The notes beneath the pieces were generated by a model. It ran no database searches. It had not been told where the DNA came from and saw nothing but the letters and a program-made list of their open reading frames with translations. From Mesorhizobium sp. CA8 (GTDB lineage: Bacteria > Pseudomonadota > Alphaproteobacteria > Rhizobiales > Rhizobiaceae): 64,000 nt of DNA. The DNA is taken from assembly GCF_020164955.1 (NCBI RefSeq), contig NZ_JAIUHG010000010.1:122883-186882 (forward strand). Reading direction: 5' to 3'. Below are positions 1-7,810 of this stretch, piece by piece; within the stretch, counting starts at the first letter, position 1; the number at the start of each line of letters is the position of its first letter. Position numbers and translations under genes: made by a program.

Positions 1-1
1 C

Positions 2-1099
2 CTGCCGGGCCCGGTCACCGACAAGCATTCGACCGGCGGCGTCGGCGACAATGTCTCGCTGATGCTGGCGCCGATCGTCGCCGCCTGCGGCGCTTATGTG
101 CCGATGATCTCGGGCCGCGGCCTCGGCCACACCGGCGGCACGCTGGACAAGATGGATGCCATCCCCGGCTATGCCAGCCAGCCGGACGTGGCGCTTTTTC
201 GCAAGACGGTGCTCGAGACCGGTTGCGCCATCATCGGCCAGACTGCCAATCTCGCGCCGGCCGACCGCCGGCTCTACGCGATCCGCGACGTCACCGGCAC
301 GGTCGAATCGGTCCCGCTGATCACCGCCTCGATCCTGTCGAAGAAGCTGGCCGCGGGCTTGGGCTCGCTGGTGCTCGACGTCAAGGTCGGCAACGGCGCC
401 TTCATGGAAAAGTCGCGCGACGCGGCCGCCCTGGCGAACAGCCTGGTCGAGGTGGCCAATGGCGCCGGCCTGAGCGCCTCGGCGCTGGTAACGGGTATGA
501 ACGAGCCGCTGGCCTCGGCCGCCGGCAATGCGGTCGAGGTGAAGAATGCCGTCGATTTTCTCACCGGCCGCTATCGCGACCGCCGGCTGGAGGAGGTGAC
601 GCTGGCTCTCGCCGCCGAGATGCTGCAGGCGGCGGGCCTCGTCTCGTCCTACCAGGACGGTACCAGGCGCGCCACCGAAGCGCTCGCCGGCGGCCGTGCC
701 GCAGCCGTGTTCGCGCGGATGGTTTCCGCGCTTGGCGGTCCCGGCGATTTCATCGAGAAGCCGGAGAATTATCTGCCGACGGCGCCGGTCGAACTGGCCG
801 TCAAAGCGGAACAGGAAGGGTTCGTGACCGGCATCGCCACGCGGGACATCGGGCTTGCCGTCGTCACGCTCGGCGGCGGGCGCTCCCATCCGGACGACAA
901 AATCGATCATGCCGTCGGTCTGACCCGGCTGTTGCCGGTCGGCGCCGAGCTGCGCCCGGGCGAGGCGCTGGCGCTGGTGCATGCCCGCACCAATGCGGAA
1001 GCCGAGGCGGCGGCGGCGGCCGTGCGGGCGGCTTATACGATCGGCGGTTCCAAACCGCCCGCCGAAAAGACCGTGCTCAGGCGGATACTGCCGCGCTGA
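2..1099 (+). CDS. deoA: Thymidine phosphorylase, 5' end outside the window
   Basis: Catalyses phosphorolysis of thymidine to thymine and 2-deoxyribose-1-phosphate in pyrimidine salvage. The reading frame is open from base 2 and immediately encodes the family signature DKHSTGGVGDNVSL, so the visible ATG at 62 is internal and the true start lies before the window. Further on are GRGLGHTGGTLDK, the loop around LDVKVGNGAFM, and a C-terminal domain ending about where DeoA proteins end. Roughly 365 of about 440 residues are present. The minus-strand upp and add genes nearby fit a nucleoside salvage locus. It could be the closely related pyrimidine-nucleoside phosphorylase Pdp, but DeoA is the usual rhizobial form. 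Confidence 0.93.
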   Translation: MPGPVTDKHSTGGVGDNVSLMLAPIVAACGAYVPMISGRGLGHTGGTLDKMDAIPGYASQPDVALFRKTVLETGCAIIGQTANLAPADRRLYAIRDVTGTVESVPLITASILSKKLAAGLGSLVLDVKVGNGAFMEKSRDAAALANSLVEVANGAGLSASALVTGMNEPLASAAGNAVEVKNAVDFLTGRYRDRRLEEVTLALAAEMLQAAGLVSSYQDGTRRATEALAGGRAAAVFARMVSALGGPGDFIEKPENYLPTAPVELAVKAEQEGFVTGIATRDIGLAVVTLGGGRSHPDDKIDHAVGLTRLLPVGAELRPGEALALVHARTNAEAEAAAAAVRAAYTIGGSKPPAEKTVLRRILPR

Positions 1100-1105
1100 T
1101 CGGAC

Positions 1106-1672
1106 TTACTGGACGAGCAGCAGCGCGCCGTTCTGGACCTGGTATTTCTGCAACCGCTGCAGGAAGCTCATGCCGATCAGGTTGGTCTGCAACGCTTTGT
1201 CGTCGAGTACCATCGCCTGGACGCCGTCGACGGAGATCTTGCCGATCTGCAGGCGCTCGACCGTCACCACGGCGGCTTTAATCACCCCGTTGGCGGTGTT
1301 CACCTGGCGATTGAAGTCGGACGGGTTGAGCGAGATGCCGATCCTGCGCGCGGTCGAGGCGTTGATGGCGACCAGCGTCGCGCCGGTGTCGATCAAGCCG
1401 TCGATCTGGCGGCCGTTGAGCTTGAACTGCGACGTGAAGTGGCCGCGCCCATCGGCGTTGACCAGCACCTGGCGGCCGAGCGGCATCGGCGTCGGCGGTT
1501 TGTCCGGGACCGAAGCGAGATTGACCTGCGGCTGAGCTTCCGGTGCTGCCGGCTGCGAGGCGACGGTCGACTTCAGCAGGCCGTCCACCAGATGCGGGTT
1601 AGCCTGATAGACGATCGGAATCGAAGCCGAGGTTCCGGCAAAGATGCCGAGGATAAGAAGCTTGCGCAGCAT
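1106..1672 (-). CDS. Membrane-anchored retroviral-type (clan AA) aspartic protease, TIGR02281 type
   Basis: A 188-residue protein with an N-terminal hydrophobic segment (about residues 4-21), a proline/alanine-rich linker (40-65) and one retropepsin-like domain. The catalytic motif LIDTGATLVAI places the aspartate at residue 95, and the later IGMSFLQRL is typical of the family. Such proteins are small single-domain proteases expected to work as dimers, anchored to the inner membrane; substrates are generally unknown. The gene converges on deoA with a 6-base gap and is preceded by a dispersed repeat, so it is probably its own transcription unit. The family call is firm, the cellular role is not. 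Confidence 0.85.
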   Translation of the reverse strand: MLRKLLILGIFAGTSASIPIVYQANPHLVDGLLKSTVASQPAAPEAQPQVNLASVPDKPPTPMPLGRQVLVNADGRGHFTSQFKLNGRQIDGLIDTGATLVAINASTARRIGISLNPSDFNRQVNTANGVIKAAVVTVERLQIGKISVDGVQAMVLDDKALQTNLIGMSFLQRLQKYQVQNGALLLVQ

Positions 1673-1683
1673 GGATGCCCCCT

Positions 1684-1783
1684 GGAGCGTTTCATCGTTT
1701 CAAGGAAACGTTGAACCGCTCTATCCCTTTGTTTCGGGGCAATTCCGAACGGAAAACCGCTTCACACTTTCCTGGAATTGCTC
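1684..1783. repeat. Composite intergenic repeat, copy 1
   Basis: A hairpin-like half (1684-1720, containing CGTTTC/GAAACG and ending AACCGCTCTA) is followed by a second half at 1740-1783 bounded by CAATTCC and GGAATTG, with the shared core GGAAAACCGCTTCACACTTT. The same arrangement recurs at 18801-18901, and the second half alone at 42361-42404. It lies just upstream of the aspartic protease start. Confidence 0.75.
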
Positions 1784-1877
1784 CCGAAGGCAGCATCCTT
1801 AAGCCCGGCATGGTGTGTACGACTTTAACGCGTGCGGGAACCGCAAGCTTGCGTAAACGGCCAGTTAAGAAGGGCGC

Positions 1878-2507
1878 TCACTTTGTCCCGTACATGCGGT
1901 CGCCGGCATCGCCGAGGCCGGGCATGATGTAGCCCTTGTCGTTCAGCTGCCGGTCGATCGAGGCGGTGAAGATCGGCACGTCCGGATGCGCCTTGGTGAA
2001 GCGCTCGATGCCTTCCGGCGCGGCCAGAAGGCAGAGGAAGCGGATGTTGGTGGCGCCGCGTCCCTTCAGCTTGTCGATCGCGGCGATCGCCGAATTGGCG
2101 GTTGCCAGCATCGGATCGACGACGATCACCAGACGGTCGGCAAGGTCGCTCGGCGCCTTGAAGAAATATTCGACCGCTTCCAGCGTCTCGTGGTCGCGGT
2201 AGAGGCCGATATGGGCGACGCGGGCGGCCGGCACTAGGTCGAGCAGGCCCTCGAGCAGGCCGTTGCCGGCGCGCAGCACCGAGGCGAAGACCAGCTTCTT
2301 GCCTTCCAGCGTCGGCGCCTCCATCTCCTCGATCGGGGTCTCGATCATGGTCGTGGTCAGCTCGAGATTGCGGGTCACCTCGTAGCCGAGCAGAAGCGAA
2401 ATCTCACGCAGCAGCCGCCGGAAACCGGCCGTCGAGGTCTCCTTCTTGCGCATGATGCTCAACTTGTGCTGGACAAGGGGGTGGTCGACGACGGTGACGC
2501 CCTGCAT
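1878..2507 (-). CDS. upp: Uracil phosphoribosyltransferase
   Basis: Converts uracil plus PRPP into UMP in the cytoplasm, the main uracil salvage step. The 209-residue length is typical. The PRPP-binding motif [18 protein letters not shown] lies near residues 126-143 and the uracil-binding C-terminal segment [16 protein letters not shown] is intact. The N-terminus [20 protein letters not shown] is the usual alphaproteobacterial start. It lies downstream of add on the same strand, separated by about 160 bases of repeat-rich DNA, so the two may be transcribed together. Pathway context with deoA and add supports a salvage role. Confidence 0.97.
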   Translation of the reverse strand: MQGVTVVDHPLVQHKLSIMRKKETSTAGFRRLLREISLLLGYEVTRNLELTTTMIETPIEEMEAPTLEGKKLVFASVLRAGNGLLEGLLDLVPAARVAHIGLYRDHETLEAVEYFFKAPSDLADRLVIVVDPMLATANSAIAAIDKLKGRGATNIRFLCLLAAPEGIERFTKAHPDVPIFTASIDRQLNDKGYIMPGLGDAGDRMYGTK

Positions 2508-2528
2508 GATGTGCTCCGACTGGTTCGG

Positions 2529-2665
2529 GGTAGTAGTCAGTAGTGAGTAGTGAATAGTGAGCCGATTTGCGAGTCCTTGCCTCGGGGAAAGCTCCGGCCT
2601 TCAACCGATCTATGCGCGCTCGGCCAAATGCATAACTACTGACTACCGACTACTCCCCTACTCAC
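2529..2665. repeat. Inverted pair of AGTAGT-type short repeats between add and upp
   Basis: Bases 2529-2560 consist of repeated TAGT units (TAGTAGTCAGTAGTGAGTAG), and 2633-2665 carries the reverse complement of a closely related series (CTACTGACTACCGACTACT). The arms are imperfect and separated by about 70 bases. Neither encodes a protein. On the minus-strand add-upp transcript they could fold into a long hairpin. Confidence 0.6.
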
Positions 2666-3640
2666 TCACCGCACCTTCACGTCTAACCGGCCTAGCAGCA
2701 TCGCCTTGGTCTTCTTATCCACGAAGGCCGCCTCGATGGCCGTCCGAGTGATGCCGGTGAGCGCCTTGTCGTCCATGCGGAAATGCTCGGCGGCGATATC
2801 GTATTCGCGCTTCAGCGAAGTCCAGAAATAGGGCGGGTCGTCGGAGTTGAGCGTCACCTTGCAGCCGGCGGCGCGCAGCGCCGGAAAGGGGTGGTCGGCG
2901 AAGCTGTCGAAGACTTTCAGCGCGATGTTGGAGCCTGGGCAGCATTCCAGCACCACGCCCTGGTCGGCTATGCGGCGGACAAGGTCGGGGTTCTCGATGG
3001 CGCGAACGCCATGGCCGATGCGGGACGGGCGGATGTGGTCGAGAGCCGCCGCCACACTTTCCCAGCCCATCAGCTCGCCGGCATGGATGGTGATGCCGAG
3101 GCCCGCTTCGCGCGCGATCTCGAAGGCGCGCACATAATCTTCGAAATCGCCGATGCGCTCGTCGCCGGCGACGCCGAAACCGGTCACCAGCGGATGACCG
3201 CAGCGCGCCGCGAAGCGCGCCGCCTGCTCGATCGCCTCGACGCCGACATGGCGCACGCCGGTGACGATCATGCGTCCCTCGATGCCGGTCTTGGCTCTCG
3301 CGCGGGCCATGCCTTCGCCCAGCGCATCCGTATAGGCTTTTGGCGACAGCCCGGCCTTTTTGGCATGATCCGGCGAGGTGAAAACCTCGGAATAGATGGC
3401 GCCATCGCGGGCGAGGCTGGTCAGATAATAGTCGGCAAGGCGCGCATAATCCTCTTCACTGCGGAACAGGTCGGAAGCGAAATCGTAAGCCGCGAGAAAC
3501 GAGGTGAAATCGTGCCAGACGAAGGAGCCGTCCTGGATATAGGGCGAAGGATCCTTGCCGTATTTGCGGGCCTGGCTGAGGACAAGCTCGGGCGCTGCCG
3601 CCCCTTCGATGTGGCAGTGCAGCTCGGCCTTCAAAATCAT
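2666..3640 (-). CDS. add: Adenosine deaminase
   Basis: Hydrolytic deamination of adenosine and deoxyadenosine to inosine and deoxyinosine. A 324-residue start at 3640 (MILKAELHCHIEG) is preferred over an in-frame upstream start at 3766, because family members begin just before the metal-binding HxH, here H8 and H10. The remaining metal and catalytic elements are visible: HAGE near residue 190, IGHGVRA, and LNSDDPPYF near residue 270. It is divergent from ubiE. An adenine deaminase of the same superfamily is possible but less likely from the overall pattern. Confidence 0.92.
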   Translation of the reverse strand: MILKAELHCHIEGAAAPELVLSQARKYGKDPSPYIQDGSFVWHDFTSFLAAYDFASDLFRSEEDYARLADYYLTSLARDGAIYSEVFTSPDHAKKAGLSPKAYTDALGEGMARARAKTGIEGRMIVTGVRHVGVEAIEQAARFAARCGHPLVTGFGVAGDERIGDFEDYVRAFEIAREAGLGITIHAGELMGWESVAAALDHIRPSRIGHGVRAIENPDLVRRIADQGVVLECCPGSNIALKVFDSFADHPFPALRAAGCKVTLNSDDPPYFWTSLKREYDIAAEHFRMDDKALTGITRTAIEAAFVDKKTKAMLLGRLDVKVR

Positions 3641-3808
3641 GCGGTCATCCCGTCCGGTATGCTGCTCTCGCACAGGTGCTGGCCGGAAAATCATGTAAGA
3701 CCTTTCCCGGCAGGGTTTTGAAAGCGCGGCCGAAAACCGCGCCTTGGACAATAGCGTCGGCACCATCGATCGGCTATGGTCCCGCCGATTTTATGGCGGA
3801 TCAAAATA

Positions 3809-4585
3809 ATGTCAGTTGAGAGAACCACGGCCGCGGGCGGCATGGAAACCTCCTATGGTTTCAGAAAGATCGGGGCAGGCGAGAAGCAGCCCCTGGTCAA
3901 CGACGTCTTCCATAAGGTGGCCAATCGATACGACCTGATGAACGATCTGATGTCGGCCGGGTTGCATCGGCTGTGGAAGGACGCGATGGTCGCCTGGCTC
4001 AATCCGCCGAAGCGGCCGGGCTGGAAAGTGCTCGATGTCGCCGGCGGCACCGGCGATATCGCCTTCCGCATCGTCGAGGCCAGCCAGCGCCAGGCCCATG
4101 CCACGGTGCTCGACATCAATGGCTCGATGCTGACCGTCGGCCGCGACCGCGCCGAGAAGCTGGGGCTTGCCGCAAACACCGATTTCGTCGAGGCCAATGC
4201 CGAGGCGCTGCCGTTCGAGGATGATAGCTTCGACGCCTATACGATCGCGTTCGGCATCCGCAACGTGCCGCGCATCGAGGTCGCGCTTGCCGAAGCCTAT
4301 CGCGTGCTGAAGCGCGGCGGACGGTTTCTGTGCCTGGAGTTCTCCGAGGTCGACATGCCGCTGCTCGACAAGACCTATGAGGCCTGGTCGTTCAACGCGA
4401 TCCCCAGAATCGGCAAGGCGGTGACAGGCGACGATGAGCCCTACTCTTATCTGGTCGAATCCATCCGTAAGTTCCCCAACCAGCAGAATTTCGCAGCGAT
4501 GATCACCCGCGCCGGCTTCGACCGCGTCACCTTCCGCAACTATTCGGGCGGCATCGCCGCCCTTCATTCTGGCTGGAAGCTTTGA
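3809..4585 (+). CDS. ubiE: Ubiquinone/menaquinone biosynthesis C-methyltransferase UbiE
   Basis: SAM-dependent C-methylation of the benzoquinol ring in ubiquinone synthesis. The 258-residue frame starting [11 protein letters not shown] matches rhizobial UbiE length; an upstream in-frame ATG at 3776 would add 11 unlikely residues. Motifs include ETSYGFRKI and [19 protein letters not shown] near the N-terminus, the SAM-binding [13 protein letters not shown] near residue 70, [20 protein letters not shown], and the C-terminal [14 protein letters not shown]. It is followed 58 bases later by ubiB on the same strand, the standard pairing. Confidence 0.97.
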   Translation: MSVERTTAAGGMETSYGFRKIGAGEKQPLVNDVFHKVANRYDLMNDLMSAGLHRLWKDAMVAWLNPPKRPGWKVLDVAGGTGDIAFRIVEASQRQAHATVLDINGSMLTVGRDRAEKLGLAANTDFVEANAEALPFEDDSFDAYTIAFGIRNVPRIEVALAEAYRVLKRGGRFLCLEFSEVDMPLLDKTYEAWSFNAIPRIGKAVTGDDEPYSYLVESIRKFPNQQNFAAMITRAGFDRVTFRNYSGGIAALHSGWKL

Positions 4586-4643
4586 GGCGCAGCCCTTTGC
4601 AGCAGGCCGCTTTGAAACAGGCCCCTTTGAGGCAGGCAGCGCT

Positions 4644-6218
4644 ATGAGCAGCGTCGCTGCCGCCTTCAGGCTCGCCCGGGCCGGCTGGGTGCTGGTCCGC
4701 GAGGGCGTCGTCGCGGCGTTGCCGGGCGAAGAGCTCTCAGGCATGCCGAAATTCGGCTGGCGCGTGGCGCGGCTTTTCACCCGCCGCCGGGCGTTGAGCT
4801 ATCAGCGCGGCGACAGGCTGGCGCGGGCGGTGGTGCGGCTCGGACCCTCCTACGTCAAGCTCGGCCAGTTCCTGGCGACGCGGCCCGATGTCGTCGGCAA
4901 CGACATGGCGCTGGATCTCGCATTGCTGCAGGACAAGATGCACACTTTTCCGAGGGTGGAGGCGGTTCATGCAATCGAAGCCTCGCTCGGACGCAGGATA
5001 GACGACCTCTATGCCGGCTTCGGCGAGCCGGTGGCGGCGGCTTCGATCGCGCAGGTGCACTGCGCCGAAGTCGTGCGCGAGGGTAGCCCTTCGCGCGTGG
5101 CGGTGAAGGTCATCCGGCCCGGCGTGCGGCGCCGCTTCTTTCAGGATCTCGAAAGCTACTTCCTTGCCGCCCGCCTGCAGGAGAAATACATCCCCGCGTC
5201 GCGCCGCCTGCGCCCGGTCGAGGTGACCGAAACGCTGGCGCAGACCACCAGAATCGAGATGGATCTGAGGCTCGAGGCGGCCGCGCTTTCGGAACTCGGC
5301 GAGAACACCAAGGACGATCCGGGTTTTCGCGTGCCAGCGGTCGACTGGGAGCGGACCGGCCGCGATGTCCTCACCATGGAGTGGATCGACGGCATCAAGA
5401 TGAACGATCTGGCCGGCCTCGCCGCTGCCGGCCACGACCTCAGGGCGATTGCGGCCAATGTGGTCCAGTCGTTCCTCAGGCACACGTTGCGCGACGGCTT
5501 CTTCCATGCTGACATGCATCCGGGCAACCTGTTCGTCGAGGCCAACGGCACCATCGTCGCCGTCGATCTCGGCATTGCAGGCCGGCTCGGCAAGAAGGAG
5601 CGGCGCTTCCTCGCCGAGATCCTCTACGGCTTCATCGTGCGCGACTATCAGCGCGTCGCCGAGGTGCATTTCGAGGCGGGCTATGTGCCGCGCCAGCACA
5701 ATGTCTCGGCCTTCGCTCAGGCGATCCGCGCCATTGGTGAGCCGATCCACGGCCAGTCGGCCGAGACCATTTCGATGGCGAAGTTGCTGACGCTGCTGTT
5801 CGAAGTCACCGAGCTGTTCGATATGGCGACGCGGACCGAGCTGGTGCTTTTGCAGAAGACCATGGTGGTGGTCGAAGGCGTCGCCCGCACGCTCGATCCG
5901 GCCTTCAACATGTGGAAGACATCCGAGCCTGTGGTCAGCGACTGGATTGCGGGCAATCTCGGCCCGCGCGGCATGCTCACCGACGTGCGCGACGCGGGCA
6001 GAGCCTTTGTGTCGCTGGCAAGGCAGGCGCCGGATCTTGTGGCCCGCACCGAGCGGCTGTCGCGTGAGATCGATTTGATGGCGGAAAACGGCCTGCGCTT
6101 CGACGAAGCGACCGCGAGCGCGATAGGCAGGGCCGAAGCGCGCCACACCCGCTCCGGTCGCGTTGCGCTGTGGGTGATTGCGCTGACGCTGATCTACATC
6201 ACCTGGAAATTGCTCTGA
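4644..6218 (+). CDS. ubiB: Ubiquinone biosynthesis regulatory kinase-like protein UbiB
   Basis: An atypical ABC1/AarF-family kinase or ATPase needed for ubiquinone biosynthesis at the inner membrane. The 524 residues contain the family KxGQ motif (SYVKLGQFLATRPD), the nucleotide-binding ASIAQVHCAEV and VAVKVIRPGV, the catalytic loop DGFFHADMHPGNLF and the metal-binding VAVDLGIAGRL. A hydrophobic helix at the very C-terminus (ALWVIALTLIYITWKLL) would anchor it. It follows ubiE by 58 bases, supporting co-transcription. Confidence 0.96.
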   Translation: MSSVAAAFRLARAGWVLVREGVVAALPGEELSGMPKFGWRVARLFTRRRALSYQRGDRLARAVVRLGPSYVKLGQFLATRPDVVGNDMALDLALLQDKMHTFPRVEAVHAIEASLGRRIDDLYAGFGEPVAAASIAQVHCAEVVREGSPSRVAVKVIRPGVRRRFFQDLESYFLAARLQEKYIPASRRLRPVEVTETLAQTTRIEMDLRLEAAALSELGENTKDDPGFRVPAVDWERTGRDVLTMEWIDGIKMNDLAGLAAAGHDLRAIAANVVQSFLRHTLRDGFFHADMHPGNLFVEANGTIVAVDLGIAGRLGKKERRFLAEILYGFIVRDYQRVAEVHFEAGYVPRQHNVSAFAQAIRAIGEPIHGQSAETISMAKLLTLLFEVTELFDMATRTELVLLQKTMVVVEGVARTLDPAFNMWKTSEPVVSDWIAGNLGPRGMLTDVRDAGRAFVSLARQAPDLVARTERLSREIDLMAENGLRFDEATASAIGRAEARHTRSGRVALWVIALTLIYITWKLL

Positions 6219-6242
6219 CCGCCATGCGGCTTGTCACCGATT

Positions 6243-6288
6243 GATTGCACTGCTATCATTGCAAGCACTAGCTGAAGCGAGTGCAATC
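6243..6288 (+). promoter_or_regulatory. Operator-like inverted repeat before the RHH-CoaBC gene
   Basis: Exact 9-base arms GATTGCACT (6243-6251) and AGTGCAATC (6280-6288) flank the centre, and TGCTATCA occurs at 6251-6258. As I remember it, TGCTATCA is the half-site recognised by the antitoxin FitA, whose DNA-binding domain type opens the downstream protein. The second arm ends two bases before the start codon, so bound protein would block transcription or translation initiation. The role is inferred; the repeat is seen directly. Confidence 0.5.
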
Positions 6289-6290
6289 AC

Positions 6291-7769
6291 ATGGCCAGCA
6301 TCACGATTCGCAATCTGGATGACGAGGTCAAGGACCTGCTCCGGCAACTCGCGGCCGAAAATGGCCGCTCGATGGAGGAGCAGGCGCGGGCGATGATACG
6401 CGCCGCAGTCGAAGGCCGGGCAGGGCAGGCCGACCGTATCGGTCAGATCGAGAAGACGCTGCGCGCGCTGGCGGACTCCAAGGAACAGGCGACGCCGATT
6501 GTTGCCACTACCGGCAGGCCAGTTCCGAGGGGCTCGCTCTCCGGCAAGCGCGTCCTGCTCATCATCGGCGGCGGCATTGCCGCCTACAAGACGCTCGACC
6601 TGATCCGGCGGTTGCGCGAGCGGGGCGCTTCGGTGCGGGTGGTGATGACGTCGGCGGCGCAGGAATTCGTCACCACGCTGTCGGTCGGCGCGCTTTCGGC
6701 CGACCATGTCTTCACCGAGCTGTTCGACCGCAAGGACGAGCACGATGTCGGCCATATCAGGCTGTCGCGCGAGGCCGATCTGCTGGTTGTCGCGCCGGCC
6801 ACCGCCGACCTGATGGCGAAGCTCGCCAGCGGCCACGCCAACGACCTTGCTTCGACCGTGCTTCTGGCCACCGACAAGAAGGTGCTGATGGCGCCGGCGA
6901 TGAACCCGAAAATGTGGGCGCATCCGGCAACCCGGCGCAATCGGGCGACTTTGCTGAAGGACGGCATTATCTTTGTCGGTCCCGGCAAGGGCGAAATGGC
7001 AGAGAGTAACGAAGCGGGCGAGGGCCGCATGGCCGAACCGCTTGAGATCGTCGCTGCGATTGAGGCCATGCTCGACGAGAAGCCGAAGCCGCTTGCCGGC
7101 CGCAGGATCATCGTCACCTCCGGGCCGACGCATGAGCCGATCGACCCGGTGCGCTACATCGCCAACCGGTCTTCCGGCAAGCAGGGCCATGCCATCGCGG
7201 CCGCGCTTGCGAAGCTTGGCGCTGATGTCAGGCTTGTCTCCGGCCCGGTCACCATCGCCGATCCGGCCGGTGTCGCGACCATTCACGTCGAAACGGCCGC
7301 GCAGATGAAGCAAGCGGTCGAGAGCCTGCTGCCGGCGGATGCCGGCGTGTTCGTTGCCGCCGTCGCCGACTGGCGCACGGAAAACGCCGCCGGCGAGAAG
7401 ATCAAGAAGGTGGCGGGCAAAGGGCCGCCTTCGCTGCAGATGGTTGAGAACCCGGACATCCTGGCCGGCATCGGCCACCACGCACAGCGACCGGGCCTGG
7501 TCGTTGGCTTCGCCGCCGAGACGCAGGATCTGATCGCCAATGCCGAGGCCAAGCTGAAGAAGAAGGGCGCCGACTTCATCGTCGCCAATGACGTTTCGCA
7601 TGAAAGCGGCATCGGTCCGTCCGGCGTGATGGGCGGCGACCGCAACAAGGTGCGCATCGTCTCCAGGACCGGCGTCGAGGAATGGCCGGAAATGGGCAAG
7701 GATGAGGTGGCGGCGCGGCTCGCCGCGCTGATTGCGGAGCGGCTGCAGCAGCAGACTGTCGAGGTCTGA
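6291..7769 (+). CDS. coaBC: CoaBC with an N-terminal antitoxin-like ribbon-helix-helix domain
   Basis: Bifunctional coenzyme A enzyme: phosphopantothenate-cysteine ligase and FMN-dependent phosphopantothenoylcysteine decarboxylase. The 492-residue protein is about 80-90 residues longer than classical CoaBC. Residues 1-45 form a FitA/VapB-like ribbon-helix-helix (MASITIRNLDDEVK through GRSMEEQARAMIR), then a linker to about 83. The CoaC domain follows (RVLLIIGGGIAAYK, HIRL with the catalytic histidine near 155, APAMNPKMW). The CoaB domain starts near 267 (VTSGPTHEPIDPVRYIANRS, VAAVADWR, VANDVS). The loop at about 231-246 reads GKGEMAESNEAGEGRM and lacks the cysteine of the E. coli enzyme. The preceding DNA carries an operator-like repeat. 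Confidence 0.92.
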   Translation: MASITIRNLDDEVKDLLRQLAAENGRSMEEQARAMIRAAVEGRAGQADRIGQIEKTLRALADSKEQATPIVATTGRPVPRGSLSGKRVLLIIGGGIAAYKTLDLIRRLRERGASVRVVMTSAAQEFVTTLSVGALSADHVFTELFDRKDEHDVGHIRLSREADLLVVAPATADLMAKLASGHANDLASTVLLATDKKVLMAPAMNPKMWAHPATRRNRATLLKDGIIFVGPGKGEMAESNEAGEGRMAEPLEIVAAIEAMLDEKPKPLAGRRIIVTSGPTHEPIDPVRYIANRSSGKQGHAIAAALAKLGADVRLVSGPVTIADPAGVATIHVETAAQMKQAVESLLPADAGVFVAAVADWRTENAAGEKIKKVAGKGPPSLQMVENPDILAGIGHHAQRPGLVVGFAAETQDLIANAEAKLKKKGADFIVANDVSHESGIGPSGVMGGDRNKVRIVSRTGVEEWPEMGKDEVAARLAALIAERLQQQTVEV

Positions 7770-7810
7770 CCCGAGCGGCAAGCCGGCGCCTCGGCCGCCT
7801 TGACATCCCG

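Noticed and set aside
4737..6146. 469-codon minus-strand frame opposite ubiB
   Set aside because: No recognisable domain and fully overlaps the kinase motifs of UbiB.
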